Source: Zwartia panacis (GTDB taxonomy: Bacteria > Pseudomonadota > Gammaproteobacteria > Burkholderiales > Burkholderiaceae_B). From it: a stretch of DNA of 64,000 nt. Made by a program: the position numbers and the translations under genes. Location: positions 1 to 64,000 of the forward strand of contig NZ_JAUHHF010000011.1 of NCBI RefSeq assembly GCF_030410395.1, read 5' to 3'. Positions within the stretch are counted from its first letter, which is position 1; each line of letters begins with the position of its first letter. Below, piece by piece: positions 53,077 to 62,307 of the stretch. The notes beneath the pieces are model-generated. The model ran no database searches. It worked only from the letters and a program-made list of their open reading frames with translations, and had not been told where the DNA came from.

Positions 53077-54216
53077 CTAAGATAGCGCGAATTGATTTCT
53101 GCCATCCTTTTTCGCTTGATATAAAGCGATATCTGCGCGGTTCAAAATTAACTCCAGTTTGTCTGCTTCCGCTGTGAGGGCAGCGATGCCTATGCTCACC
53201 GTGCATCCATTGATCGGGTCTTTTTCGATCGTTGTCATGATTCTTCTTGCGACATCTTGCGCAGTCTCGATATCTGTTTCTGGCAAGGCCACCATGAACT
53301 CGTCACCTCCGAAGCGCGAGACTAAATCCGTCGCTCTTAAAACAGATCTAATATTTTGACCGATTTCCTTCAGTACTTTGTCTCCATAGATATGACCGCG
53401 AGTATCGTTGATCTCTTTGAAGTGATCGATGTCAATCATCAGAAATGTTGTTGGATGTTGATAGCGAAGCGCGCGAGCGATTTCTTTTTGTGCTTCATTA
53501 AAAAAAGTTTTTTTGTTGAGTGTCTTGGTGAGTTCATCTTCTCTGAGTAATTGGTTGAGTCGTTGAGTCAATCGCTCGTATGCCAATACAACAAATGCGA
53601 CGGTGGCAATGGGTATCGCGAAATAGGGTGAGGCGATAATCAAGAGTTGAGAAAAACTGTTTTCAAACAAAGTCGCCGGAATTTCTTTTTCGAGAACAAT
53701 GACGATAAGCCTCATCAGTCTTGCGAGGATGAGCAAAATGACCGCAGAGGTCAAGATCATGACACCCAGACCTTTCAGGAAATTTCTGAGCAAAATTAAA
53801 AGTCCGTCGACTAGAACGATTAGGCCTGACGTTGTAAATAAAATGACTCTGACAAATAAGTTATTGTCGACATACGTAAACCATACAAAATTGATAGCGT
53901 AAAAAGTCAAGAAAACGACGAGGACAGTTTTTGAGTAAAAGATAGGGATTTGAAAGAATTTTCTGAGCCCTTGGTTCATCAGCATGAACCCTGCGATGAC
54001 CAGCATGTTTGCCATCACGATACTGAGCAGATCAGGGATGTAGTTTCTGCCCAGGAAGAGGAAGGTGGACAGGGAGAGAATCAGTAAGCCATGGGCCCAT
54101 TCAATGAGGCCATCGGCGAGATTGTTACCCTTTTTGGCGATGACGAGTAACAAGACTCCCATGATCGTGCCGGTCAGACCTGACATGACAAGTATTATTT
54201 GAAGCATCGTTGTCAT
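53077..54216 (-). CDS. Membrane diguanylate cyclase (multi-helix sensor plus GGDEF)
   Basis: The protein has about 379 residues from the ATG at 54216, chosen because AAAGG lies eight bases upstream (an ATG at 54237 is possible). The N-terminal 215 residues form about six membrane helices with no periplasmic sensor loop of note. The GGDEF domain has an intact motif at 303-307, and the RxxD site (RATD) is five residues earlier. It should make cyclic di-GMP with feedback inhibition. It is downstream of a Bug receptor gene across a terminator and is likely independent. Confidence 0.88.
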   Translation of the reverse strand: MTTMLQIILVMSGLTGTIMGVLLLVIAKKGNNLADGLIEWAHGLLILSLSTFLFLGRNYIPDLLSIVMANMLVIAGFMLMNQGLRKFFQIPIFYSKTVLVVFLTFYAINFVWFTYVDNNLFVRVILFTTSGLIVLVDGLLILLRNFLKGLGVMILTSAVILLILARLMRLIVIVLEKEIPATLFENSFSQLLIIASPYFAIPIATVAFVVLAYERLTQRLNQLLREDELTKTLNKKTFFNEAQKEIARALRYQHPTTFLMIDIDHFKEINDTRGHIYGDKVLKEIGQNIRSVLRATDLVSRFGGDEFMVALPETDIETAQDVARRIMTTIEKDPINGCTVSIGIAALTAEADKLELILNRADIALYQAKKDGRNQFALS

Positions 54217-54366
54217 TAAGGTAGCCTTTGCAATCATTAGCGATTTGATGACAAAGTATCACGAAAATCGATTGCAAAATAAGGAATTTCTTTATTTTTT
54301 TAAGTTTTTTTTGCCTCATTTTTGGCGACACACGATCAGAGCTTTGCAAAAAATTGTTTAAAAAAA

Positions 54367-54395
54367 AGCTCACTCATAACAAGTATGAGTGAGCT
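54367..54395 (-). terminator. Rho-independent terminator
   Basis: A 12-bp perfect stem (GCTCACTCATA with TATGAGTGAGC plus one flanking A-T pair) and a 5-base loop are followed on the minus strand by a T-run (complement of 54360-54366). It lies 57 bases after the stop of the Bug receptor gene (54452-55447). Confidence 0.75.
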
Positions 54396-54451
54396 CTTAA
54401 GTGTAGTGGTGAGTGAGACGAATAATTTTTGCTGATGCGCTGACTATTAAG

Positions 54452-55447
54452 CTATTCAGGTTTGATGCCGGCAGACTGAATGGTCTTGCTCCACTTCTTG
54501 ATTTCATTGTCCAGGAAAGCAGCGAACTCCTCAGGGGACATCGCGACAGGTTCCTGACCGGCTTTATTCATGGTCTCGATGACCTGGGGGTCTTTTAGGA
54601 CCTTATTGAGTTGTGCGTTAGCCTGCTTGACTGCTTCGGGTGGCGTCCCTTTCGGTGCGACAACGCCTGACCATGAATAGGCTTCATAGCCTTTGACGCC
54701 TGCGGAGGCAATGGTTGGCAGATCAGGGAAAAATACTGAAGGCTCAGGGTTGCCGACTGCAAGTGCGCGTACACGACCGGACTTGATGAAAGGAATCGCC
54801 GAAGTTGCGTCTGCAAACATCAACTGCACCTGACCCCCAACGAGATCTTGCATGGCGGGAGAGCTACCTTTGTAGGGGATATGCTGCATCTTGACACCTG
54901 CCAGGCTCGTGAAGAGCTCGCCAGCCAGGTGCGTGCCGCCGCCAGTGCCAGCCGAACTGTAGGACAGTTTGTTTGGATTGGCTTTTGCGTAGTCAATCAA
55001 CTCTTGTACGTTCTTAACGGGCAAGGAAGGATGGACCACGAGTACGATCGGATAGCGTGCGCCCATGCCGACAGGTACAAAGTCCTTTTGAATGTCATAG
55101 GGCAGCTTGCTGTTCAAGCTAGGCAGAACAGCGTGATGAATGGCTGCAAAAAAGAAATGATTGCCATCGGGAGCGGATTTGGCAGCTGCTTGTGCGCCCA
55201 CAATGCCACCTGCCCCAGCTTTGTTGTCAATCACCGCAGGTGAGGACCAGTTTTTGGCCATCGCCTGTGTTGTCAGTCTGGCTGTGGTGTCGACAGGTCC
55301 GCCAGGCGGGAAGGGCACGATGAATGTGACTGCCTTGTCTGGCCAGGTTGCCTGGGCCTGAGCTTGAACTGTTGCGGCGGCGGTGATGGCTGCAATCGCC
55401 AGAACGCATATATTGAGAAATCGGCCGAAATGGCGTGATGAGGGCAT
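54452..55447 (-). CDS. TctC/Bug-family periplasmic solute receptor
   Basis: The receptor has about 331 residues, starting at the ATG at 55447 (AAAAGGA five bases upstream) rather than the in-frame ATG at 55465. It has a long signal peptide (to about VQAQA) and the motifs VTFIVPFPPGGPVDTT, AVIDNKAGAGGIVG and MQHIPYKGSSPA. It has its own terminator and appears monocistronic, the fifth Bug receptor in the window. Ligand unknown. Confidence 0.9.
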   Translation of the reverse strand: MPSSRHFGRFLNICVLAIAAITAAATVQAQAQATWPDKAVTFIVPFPPGGPVDTTARLTTQAMAKNWSSPAVIDNKAGAGGIVGAQAAAKSAPDGNHFFFAAIHHAVLPSLNSKLPYDIQKDFVPVGMGARYPIVLVVHPSLPVKNVQELIDYAKANPNKLSYSSAGTGGGTHLAGELFTSLAGVKMQHIPYKGSSPAMQDLVGGQVQLMFADATSAIPFIKSGRVRALAVGNPEPSVFFPDLPTIASAGVKGYEAYSWSGVVAPKGTPPEAVKQANAQLNKVLKDPQVIETMNKAGQEPVAMSPEEFAAFLDNEIKKWSKTIQSAGIKPE

Positions 55448-55616
55448 AAGGGTCCTTTTAAACATAAGTGAACTGATTGCCTGTCAGGCGGATAAATTGT
55501 TATCTACGACAATATAACTTAGGTCATAAGTCGTGTTGGGGCCATATATCCTTTGGTATACAAAGCTGCTAAATTAAGCCCGCTATTCTGCTCATCTCCC
55601 CTTTCAGGAATACAAC

Positions 55617-56579
55617 ATGATTACTAGGCTTAAATTTCTTGGTGTTGGCATCGCTGCTGCCGCCTCATTCATGTTTTTACCCGCTTGGGCGCAATCGGCG
55701 CCAGACTTGGGCGTTCCGACTTTACCCGCCCCTGGGTTTAAAAAATTAAAAGTCGGTGAGATGGAAGTGATTTCTCTCAATGACGGTGTGAGTCGTCGTC
55801 CTTTAGTGGCTGAGTTTGTTAAAAATGCTCCCCTAGATGAAGTCAAAGCACTCCTGACTTCACAAAATCTTCCAACAGAGTACATCGATATTCCATTCAA
55901 TACCTTCTTGGTTGTCAATGGGAATCAGCGTTATTTGATGGATACAGGTTTCGCAAATAACGGTGGTCCAACAACGGGCAAGACGATTGAAAATATGGCT
56001 GCGGCTGGCTATAAGCCAGAGGACATCAACAATGTCATCATCAGCCACTTTCATGGTGACCACATTAACGGCCTGCTTTATAAAGACGGAAGCTTGGTTT
56101 ATCCCAATGCCAAAGTTCACGTCCCTGCGGGTGAGTATGCATTTTGGATGGACAAAGACCGCTTGGAAAAGGCTCCTGCCGGTTTAAAGGCTGCGATGAC
56201 AAACGCTCAGCGTGTCTTTAGCAAGATTCCGGCTGATCGTTTGGTGAAGTTTGAGTCAGGTTCTGAAGTCGCCCCAGGCATTACGTCTGTCGCAGCGTTT
56301 GGTCATACGCCTGGACATTCGCTTTTTACAGTGAAGTCAGGTGGTCAAACATTCATTTATGTGGCCGATATCACCAACGTCCCAGCATTGTTCGCGCGCA
56401 ACCCTGACTGGGCAGTGTCCTTTGACATGGATCCAGAGATGGCGCGTCAATCACGTCGCAAGATCTTTGACATGATCGTCAAGGAAAAAATGATGGCGGG
56501 CGGTTTCCATTTTCCATTTCCATCAATGGGTACCATCACACCTTCTGGTAATGGTTATCAGTTCAATCCGGTCAAGTAG
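55617..56579 (+). CDS. Exported metallo-beta-lactamase-fold hydrolase
   Basis: The 320-residue protein has a signal peptide ending AWAQ and the zinc motif SHFHGDH (His144, His146, Asp148, His149), a later GHTPGHS and a VADITN Asp. This is the general MBL-fold group that includes lactonases and related hydrolases; no feature fixes the substrate. AGGAA precedes the ATG. It is divergent from the Bug receptor gene and has its own terminator. Confidence 0.85.
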   Translation: MITRLKFLGVGIAAAASFMFLPAWAQSAPDLGVPTLPAPGFKKLKVGEMEVISLNDGVSRRPLVAEFVKNAPLDEVKALLTSQNLPTEYIDIPFNTFLVVNGNQRYLMDTGFANNGGPTTGKTIENMAAAGYKPEDINNVIISHFHGDHINGLLYKDGSLVYPNAKVHVPAGEYAFWMDKDRLEKAPAGLKAAMTNAQRVFSKIPADRLVKFESGSEVAPGITSVAAFGHTPGHSLFTVKSGGQTFIYVADITNVPALFARNPDWAVSFDMDPEMARQSRRKIFDMIVKEKMMAGGFHFPFPSMGTITPSGNGYQFNPVK

Positions 56580-56617
56580 GTCTGCGTAGCCCCTTCAAAT
56601 CCCGTAGCACCATTACC

Positions 56618-56663
56618 GCAAAGCCCCCTTGAGTTGGAAAAACCAAACTAAAGGGGGCTTTGC
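56618..56663 (+). terminator. Rho-independent terminator
   Basis: GCAAAGCCCCCTT (56618-56630) and AAGGGGGCTTTGC (56651-56663) form a 13-bp perfect stem around a 20-base loop that can itself pair TTGG with CCAA. It lies 38 bases after the MBL gene. A long T-run is lacking, so it could also be a processing or stabilising hairpin. Confidence 0.65.
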
Positions 56664-56716
56664 CCGTTCAAGGGTCTTACAATTATCAAATAAGAGACTA
56701 CGGGCGGGCATCAAGT

Positions 56717-57907
56717 ATGAAAACTCTAAACAATCGATTAGCCATTTTTTTCGTTCTTGGTTTGCTATTGACCGGATCTGTAGCGTCCGCCCAAACCGCC
56801 AATTTTGATTCCTGTGTCAAGGGTTTGCGCCAGTCAGTGGTTTCCCAAGGGGTCAATGGCGCAGTCTTCGATCGCGCAATGGCAGGCGTCGAGCCAGATC
56901 CTGACGTGATAAAAGCTTTTTCTTTCCAGCCGGAATTCAGAACGGCGATTTGGGACTACCTCGCGGGGTTGGTGGACCAGGAGCGTGTCGATGATGGCCG
57001 TGCCAAGCTCAAAGAGTGGTCCAAGGTTTTGGCCGAAGCAGAGCAAAAATTCGGTGTCGATCGAAATGTCATCGTCGCGGTGTGGGGTGTGGAGTCCAAC
57101 TACGGACGCATTCAAGGCAAGCGCGAATTGGTGCGTTCATTGACAACATTGATTTGTGCGGACAAGCGACAGGCATTTTTCAAAGGGGAGTTGCTTGCCA
57201 CGCTCAAGATTTTGCAAAGTGGCGACATCCCCGCTGAAGCCCTGGTGGGCTCGTGGGCCGGAGCCTTTGGTCAAACGCAATTCATGCCCACGACCTACCA
57301 GCGCCTGGCAGTAGATTTCGACGGCGATGGACGCAGGGATATCGTTGGGTCAGTCCCGGATGCTTTGGGTTCTACAGCCAATTTTTTGAAAAAAGCTGGC
57401 TGGGTCACAGGGCAGCCTTGGGGTGTCGAGGTGAAATTGCCGGCAAACTATTCTGGTCCCTCGGGTCGACGCAACAAACAGACGTTGGCACAGTGGAAGA
57501 GCTTGGGAATCCAGCCTTATGGTGCGCTCAATCTACCCGAGACAACTCAAGCTGGGCTTTTACTGCCCGCTGGACCGCAGGGACCTGCGTTTCTGGTTTT
57601 TCGTAATTTCGATGCGATCTACAGCTACAACGCTGCAGAGTCTTATGCCTTGGCGATTGCGCACTTGAGCGATCGCTTACGTGGTGGAGGCGCGTTTAAA
57701 ACAGCCTGGCCGACAGATGATCCCGGGACGAGCCGGGCAGAGCGGCGGGAAATCCAGCAAGCCTTGGCTAAAAGAGGCTACGACATCGGTGAGATCGATG
57801 GTCTGATCGGCGCGAAAAGTCGAGAGGCAATTAGCGATTTTCAAGCTAAGAACGGCATGACAGTGACGGGCCGTGCAGGACAACAAGTCCTCAAAGCCCT
57901 GCGATAA
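56717..57907 (+). CDS. mltB: Lytic murein transglycosylase B with peptidoglycan-binding domain
   Basis: The 396-residue protein has a signal peptide (to about ASAQ), a transglycosylase domain with catalytic Glu126 in VWGVESNYG and AGAFGQTQFMPTTY, and a C-terminal PG_binding_1 domain (about 340-396, REIQQALAKRGYDIGEIDG). It cuts glycan strands to 1,6-anhydro products in the periplasm. The ATG at 56717 is preferred over an upstream in-frame start. The KefB-type antiporter gene starts 10 bases later. Confidence 0.92.
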   Translation: MKTLNNRLAIFFVLGLLLTGSVASAQTANFDSCVKGLRQSVVSQGVNGAVFDRAMAGVEPDPDVIKAFSFQPEFRTAIWDYLAGLVDQERVDDGRAKLKEWSKVLAEAEQKFGVDRNVIVAVWGVESNYGRIQGKRELVRSLTTLICADKRQAFFKGELLATLKILQSGDIPAEALVGSWAGAFGQTQFMPTTYQRLAVDFDGDGRRDIVGSVPDALGSTANFLKKAGWVTGQPWGVEVKLPANYSGPSGRRNKQTLAQWKSLGIQPYGALNLPETTQAGLLLPAGPQGPAFLVFRNFDAIYSYNAAESYALAIAHLSDRLRGGGAFKTAWPTDDPGTSRAERREIQQALAKRGYDIGEIDGLIGAKSREAISDFQAKNGMTVTGRAGQQVLKALR

Positions 57908-57917
57908 AGAGGAATCG

Positions 57918-59486
57918 ATGTTAGTCACGCTTGTCGGACTTGCCTTTCTTTTTGGATTGTTGCTCAGGCGGGTAGGTTTGCCGCCGATGGTGGGCTTTTT
58001 GCTGGCGGGTTTTGTTTTCAACCTGTCGGGTTTCGAGGCGCCGGAAGGCTTGAGCATGATTTCCCAGCTCGGTGTCACCCTGCTGTTGTTTTCGATTGGC
58101 TTAAAACTCGATTTTAAAAGTCTGGCGAATAATGAAATCTGGGGAGTATCGCTTGCCCATATCGCGTTTTCGACTTTGTTTTACGCCGTAGTATTGTGGC
58201 TGGGCAAGACCCTATTTCCCTCGCCCATCTTCGACATTTCTCCGCTGGTCATCTGGCTGCTGGCTTTTGCATTCTCGTTCTCAAGCACGGTGTATGCGGT
58301 CAAGGTCCTTGAGGACCGGGATGATATGCGGGCTTTTTACGGCAAGGTCGCGATCGGTATATTGGTAATGCAAGACATTTTCGCCGTCATTTTTTTAACG
58401 GTGAGCGAAGCAAAATATCCCTCGATTTGGGCGCTGTCCTTATTGTTGCTGCCCGTGATCAGAAAGATTTTGTTCAAGTTGCTGGATGCGGCCGGACACG
58501 GTGAGTTGCTGGTGCTCAGTGGCTTGTTTTTCGCCCTTGGAGCGGGTTTTGAGTATTTCGTCTCCATCGGAATTAAAGGGGATTTGGGCGCCCTCGTGTT
58601 TGGCGCCTTGTTGGCCAATCATCCCAAAGCCAGTGATTTATCGAAATCGCTCTTCAGCTTCAAAGAGCTGATGTTGGTGGGCTTTTTCCTGTCGATCGGC
58701 ATGCAAGGTTTGCCCACTCCGGCCATCATGTTTGTCTCACTTCTGTTGTGCGGAGTCCTACTTTTTAAAACGTTTCTTTATTATGTGATTCTCGAGTGGT
58801 TTGGTCTGCGAGCGAGAACCTCTTTATTCGTTTCACTGAATCTGGGAACCTATTCGGAGTTTGCGCTGATCGTCGCTGCCCTGAGTGTTGCGAAAGGGTG
58901 GCTCCCGGTCGACTGGCTCATCATCATGGCAATTTGTGTCAGTTTCAGTTTTGCGCTTGCCTCCCCGTTTTCCTTGAGTTCCGAGCAAATCTACAAGCGT
59001 TATAAGAATTTCTGGAATTCCTTTCAAAAATCTGTACATCATCCCCGTGATCAGCTCATTCAGACGGGGGAGGCGAGAGTGTTGGTGATCGGAATGGGGC
59101 GAGTTGGATGTGGCGCCTATGACAAGCTGGGTTCACATTTCGATCACAAAATCATAGGAATCGAACACAATACCCAGCGAGTCAAGCAGCAGCGTGAAGA
59201 AGGTCGAAATGTGGTGTACGGGGATGCTACCGATACTGATTTCTGGAGCAAACTGAAGGCCGGGAGTACCCTCGAGCTGATTGTTTTAGCGATGCCCAAT
59301 CACCGAAGCAATATTTATGCGGCACAACAAATTGCCAGTAGTGGACTGGTCAGCAAAGTCGTGGCAATCGCCAAATTTCCCAACGAGGTCGATGAATTGG
59401 CGGCCCTCGGCGTCCCGTCTTTCAATATCTATTCAGAGGCAGGTTCCAGTCTTGCGCGGCATGCACTGGATGCTCTGGAGGATTGA
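57918..59486 (+). CDS. CPA2-family K+/H+ antiporter with RCK domain (KefB-like)
   Basis: The 522-residue protein has about twelve membrane helices of the Na+/H+ exchanger type (GLLLRRVGLPPMVGFLLAG, FSFSSTVYAVKVLEDRDDM) and a C-terminal TrkA-N domain (about 390-520) with the dinucleotide motif VLVIGMGRVGCG. AAAGAGG lies before the ATG at 57918. Proteins of this type export K+ in response to stress or cell pH. It probably shares the mltB transcript. Confidence 0.88.
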   Translation: MLVTLVGLAFLFGLLLRRVGLPPMVGFLLAGFVFNLSGFEAPEGLSMISQLGVTLLLFSIGLKLDFKSLANNEIWGVSLAHIAFSTLFYAVVLWLGKTLFPSPIFDISPLVIWLLAFAFSFSSTVYAVKVLEDRDDMRAFYGKVAIGILVMQDIFAVIFLTVSEAKYPSIWALSLLLLPVIRKILFKLLDAAGHGELLVLSGLFFALGAGFEYFVSIGIKGDLGALVFGALLANHPKASDLSKSLFSFKELMLVGFFLSIGMQGLPTPAIMFVSLLLCGVLLFKTFLYYVILEWFGLRARTSLFVSLNLGTYSEFALIVAALSVAKGWLPVDWLIIMAICVSFSFALASPFSLSSEQIYKRYKNFWNSFQKSVHHPRDQLIQTGEARVLVIGMGRVGCGAYDKLGSHFDHKIIGIEHNTQRVKQQREEGRNVVYGDATDTDFWSKLKAGSTLELIVLAMPNHRSNIYAAQQIASSGLVSKVVAIAKFPNEVDELAALGVPSFNIYSEAGSSLARHALDALED

Positions 59487-59566
59487 TCCTGCTTTTTGGA
59501 GTTAAATGTAGTCCTATTGCGTATTTTTAAAACGCATCATTCGTCACCATTCTTTCTGCTGCATAC

Positions 59567-60139
59567 ATGACTTCACCTGTTCAATCTCAACCCAAGTCAC
59601 TGGGCGAACTTTTCAATACTTTCAGCATGCTTGCGATCCAGGGTTTTGGAGGGGTCCTCGCATTTATCGAACGCGAACTAGTCGAAAAAAAGAAATGGAT
59701 GACGCGGGCTGAGTTTGTTGAGGAGTGGGCAATTGCCCGAACGATGCCCGGACCTCCGGCGCTGAACCTTTGCATCATGGTGGGTGCCAAATATTTTGGC
59801 TGGCGGGGTGCGCTGGTTTCTCTCGCTGGAATGTTCATGTTTCCAACGATGATCATTTTGACGCTTGCGATCGCTTATGCGCACTTTGGAAACCAGCCTC
59901 AAGTCGTCGATGCGTTGCGCGGCATGGGTGCTGTCGCGGCCGGAATGATTGGTGCGACGGGTCTGAAGTTGTTATCCGCACTCAAGACCAACCCGTTGGG
60001 CGTGAAAATTTGTGGCGTACTCGTGATCCTGAGTTTTGTGGGTATCGCGATTTTGCAATGGCGTTTGTTATATGTGTTGATTGTGCTGGGCGGGATTGGT
60101 TATGTACTTGCTTTCCTCAAGCTTAAGGATCAAGCATGA
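59567..60139 (+). CDS. chrA1: Chromate transporter family protein, N-terminal-type half
   Basis: The 190-residue membrane protein is one half of a paired short-chain CHR transporter (FSMLAIQGFGGVLAFIEREL, then ARTMPGPPALNLCIMVG). The second half is encoded by the overlapping next gene. The pair is expected to act together, possibly exporting chromate or another oxyanion; many such pairs are untested. No strong ribosome site precedes the ATG. Confidence 0.82.
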   Translation: MTSPVQSQPKSLGELFNTFSMLAIQGFGGVLAFIERELVEKKKWMTRAEFVEEWAIARTMPGPPALNLCIMVGAKYFGWRGALVSLAGMFMFPTMIILTLAIAYAHFGNQPQVVDALRGMGAVAAGMIGATGLKLLSALKTNPLGVKICGVLVILSFVGIAILQWRLLYVLIVLGGIGYVLAFLKLKDQA

Positions 60140-60729
60140 ACGAAACCTTGACGCTCGCCATGCTTTGGACCGACTGGTTCAATTTATTCAAGCATTTTGC
60201 TTCGATTTCGATCGCCTCTGTGGGTGGACCTTTGGTGCTGTTGCCAGAGATTCATCACTTCCTCGTGGAGCAGAAAAGCTGGCTGACAGACGCGCAGTTT
60301 AGTGCTTCGGTCGTGATCGCTCAGGCCTCACCCGGACCAAACGTGATGTTTGTCGCGTTGATGGGGTGGAACATCGGTTTGAATGCGGGTGGTTTTGGCT
60401 GGGCGGGTTTTTCCGCGGTGATCTGTATGTTGGGTATCTTGATGCCCAGTTCCATCCTGATTTTCGTCACCGCGCGTTGGGTGCAAAAACATCAACATTT
60501 GCGTGCTGTACGGGCTTTTAAACTGGGTCTAAGCCCTGTCGTCATCTCGATGATGGTTGCTGCTGGATGGTTGCTGGCTACAGCCAATACAGATGGGGTG
60601 CGGGACTGGCCGTTATGGCTGGTCGCGGCGATGAGTGCGGTGATCGTCTACCGCACCAAGGTGCACATGCTGTTGTTGCTTGCAATAGGTGCAGTGCTTG
60701 GCGCGAGTGGTTTGTTGGTAGTGGGTTAG
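60136..60729 (+). CDS. chrA2: Chromate transporter family protein, C-terminal-type half
   Basis: The 197-residue partner has the matching motifs (SIASVGGPLVLLPEIHHFLV, then IAQASPGPNVMFVALMGWNIG) and about six membrane helices. Its ATG overlaps the stop of the first half (ATGA). It converges with the FKBP gene, leaving two bases between stops. Confidence 0.82.
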   Translation: MNETLTLAMLWTDWFNLFKHFASISIASVGGPLVLLPEIHHFLVEQKSWLTDAQFSASVVIAQASPGPNVMFVALMGWNIGLNAGGFGWAGFSAVICMLGILMPSSILIFVTARWVQKHQHLRAVRAFKLGLSPVVISMMVAAGWLLATANTDGVRDWPLWLVAAMSAVIVYRTKVHMLLLLAIGAVLGASGLLVVG

Positions 60730-60731
60730 TT

Positions 60732-61079
60732 TTAATTGACTTCGAGCAACTCGACATCAAAAACCAATGTGGCATTGGGTGGAATCACGCCACCTGCGCC
60801 GCGTGCGCCATAACCCATTTCGGGCGGGATGACCAAGGTGCGCTTGCCGCCGATTTTCATGCCTGCCACGCCTTCGTCCCAGCCGCGGATCACATGACCG
60901 GCACCAAGTGGAAAGTCGAACGGATCACCGCGATCGCGTGAACTGTCAAATTTCGCACCTTTATTTTCCGGTGCAGAGGCATCGTGCAGCCAACCGGTGT
61001 AATGCACAGTGACGTGCGCGCCTTTGGTGGCTTCGGTGCCGCTACCGACGGCGACTTCAATTTTCTCAAGTGTGCTCAT
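60732..61079 (-). CDS. FKBP-type peptidyl-prolyl cis-trans isomerase
   Basis: The 115-residue single-domain FKBP has the classic motifs [25 protein letters not shown] and the active-site [25 protein letters not shown]. It lacks a signal peptide, so it is a cytoplasmic folding helper. It lies 21 bases downstream of lptF, where lptG would be expected. Confidence 0.93.
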   Translation of the reverse strand: MSTLEKIEVAVGSGTEATKGAHVTVHYTGWLHDASAPENKGAKFDSSRDRGDPFDFPLGAGHVIRGWDEGVAGMKIGGKRTLVIPPEMGYGARGAGGVIPPNATLVFDVELLEVN

Positions 61080-61100
61080 ATGATTCCTGTGAGGAGTTGA

Positions 61101-62219
61101 TCAGGCCGTGCTTGGCAAGACCGGGGGTTTGGGTGTTTTGACACGCAAGCGATGCCAAAGCAATACGACAGTAAAAAGGGCAAACAGGCTATGCACGAGC
61201 CAGACGCCGATGCTGAAGGGCAGCTTACCCTTGATAATCCAGCCTTGCGAGATATTGATCAGATTCAGGTAAAGCATGGCGATCAAGCCGGCAATCAGCA
61301 GGTCTCCGGAGCGACCCATGCGTGGGTTGACGGCGCCGAGCGGAATGGCCATCAGGGCGAGATTCAAGGCAGCGAGCGGAACAGAAAGTCTCCACATGAG
61401 CTGACCGAGTGAACTGGGAACATTGTCTTTGACGAGAAGTTCGGTGGGCCGCGCGCGTCTGCTGGCGAGCGTTTGTTCTCGCGCATTTTCCAATGATTTT
61501 TCGCCGTCTTTACTTTCGATTCGAGCGCCGAAGCCGTCGAATTTGGAGAGACGCATCTCAGGCGAGCCTGGTTTGATGTCGTAGCGTTGACCAGGACCCA
61601 GGACAAGGAACTTGTCACCGTTGGGTTCGAAGACCGTCTCGGCCGATGAGGCCGTAATCAGCGTCAACCAGTCTGGATCCAGGATACGCATAAATACTTG
61701 ACCGAGAGGACCATCTGGCTGACTCGATCCTTCGACGAAAAAGACGCGGGCGCCACCTTCTGTTTCCAGAAACTGACCGGGCGTGATCTTGGACAGATCG
61801 GAGCGCAATTCGAATCTTGCGCGATATTCGCCGATCTGGCGGTTGGCCCAGGGCGTACCAAAAAGTGTGAGCGATGCAATCAGAATGGCGACAGGTACGG
61901 CGACACGCAGAACCGGATTCATCCAGTTCAACAGTGAGAGTCCGCTTGAAAACCACACAACCATTTCAGACTCTCTGAAGTTGCGGGTGACTGTTGTCAG
62001 GACGCCGATAAAGATGGAGACGGCCAATATGATCGGCAGGGCAGCGATCGTGGTGAAGGCGGCTAACCCAATGACGACATCCGCACCGATACGACCTGCC
62101 GCAGCTTCGCCAAGCAAGCGCACCAGCACGACGCTGAGCCATACAACGATCAGCGTCGAGAGGACGACGCTGAAGTGGTTGGTGATTTCGGAGACGACTG
62201 AACGTTTGAATAGGGACAT
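61101..62219 (-). CDS. lptF: LPS export permease LptF
   Basis: The 372-residue YjgP/YjgQ-family permease has three N-terminal and three C-terminal membrane helices around a periplasmic beta-jellyroll region (about 135-270), with the LPSSLGQLMWRLSVPLAALN-like coupling region (NVPSSLGQLMWRLSVPLAAL). It belongs to the LptB2FG complex that extracts lipopolysaccharide. LptG is usually encoded right after it, but here the FKBP gene follows. Upstream is divergent from nothing; the aldo/keto reductase gene is 88 bases before it on the same strand. Confidence 0.9.
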   Translation of the reverse strand: MSLFKRSVVSEITNHFSVVLSTLIVVWLSVVLVRLLGEAAAGRIGADVVIGLAAFTTIAALPIILAVSIFIGVLTTVTRNFRESEMVVWFSSGLSLLNWMNPVLRVAVPVAILIASLTLFGTPWANRQIGEYRARFELRSDLSKITPGQFLETEGGARVFFVEGSSQPDGPLGQVFMRILDPDWLTLITASSAETVFEPNGDKFLVLGPGQRYDIKPGSPEMRLSKFDGFGARIESKDGEKSLENAREQTLASRRARPTELLVKDNVPSSLGQLMWRLSVPLAALNLALMAIPLGAVNPRMGRSGDLLIAGLIAMLYLNLINISQGWIIKGKLPFSIGVWLVHSLFALFTVVLLWHRLRVKTPKPPVLPSTA

Positions 62220-62307
62220 TGTGCGTGATGCCTCGGGGCATCGATGAAATGGTGCGGCGCAAACAACGCCATCACCATGAATTTAGCACAATGAGAATAG
62301 TCGAGCG

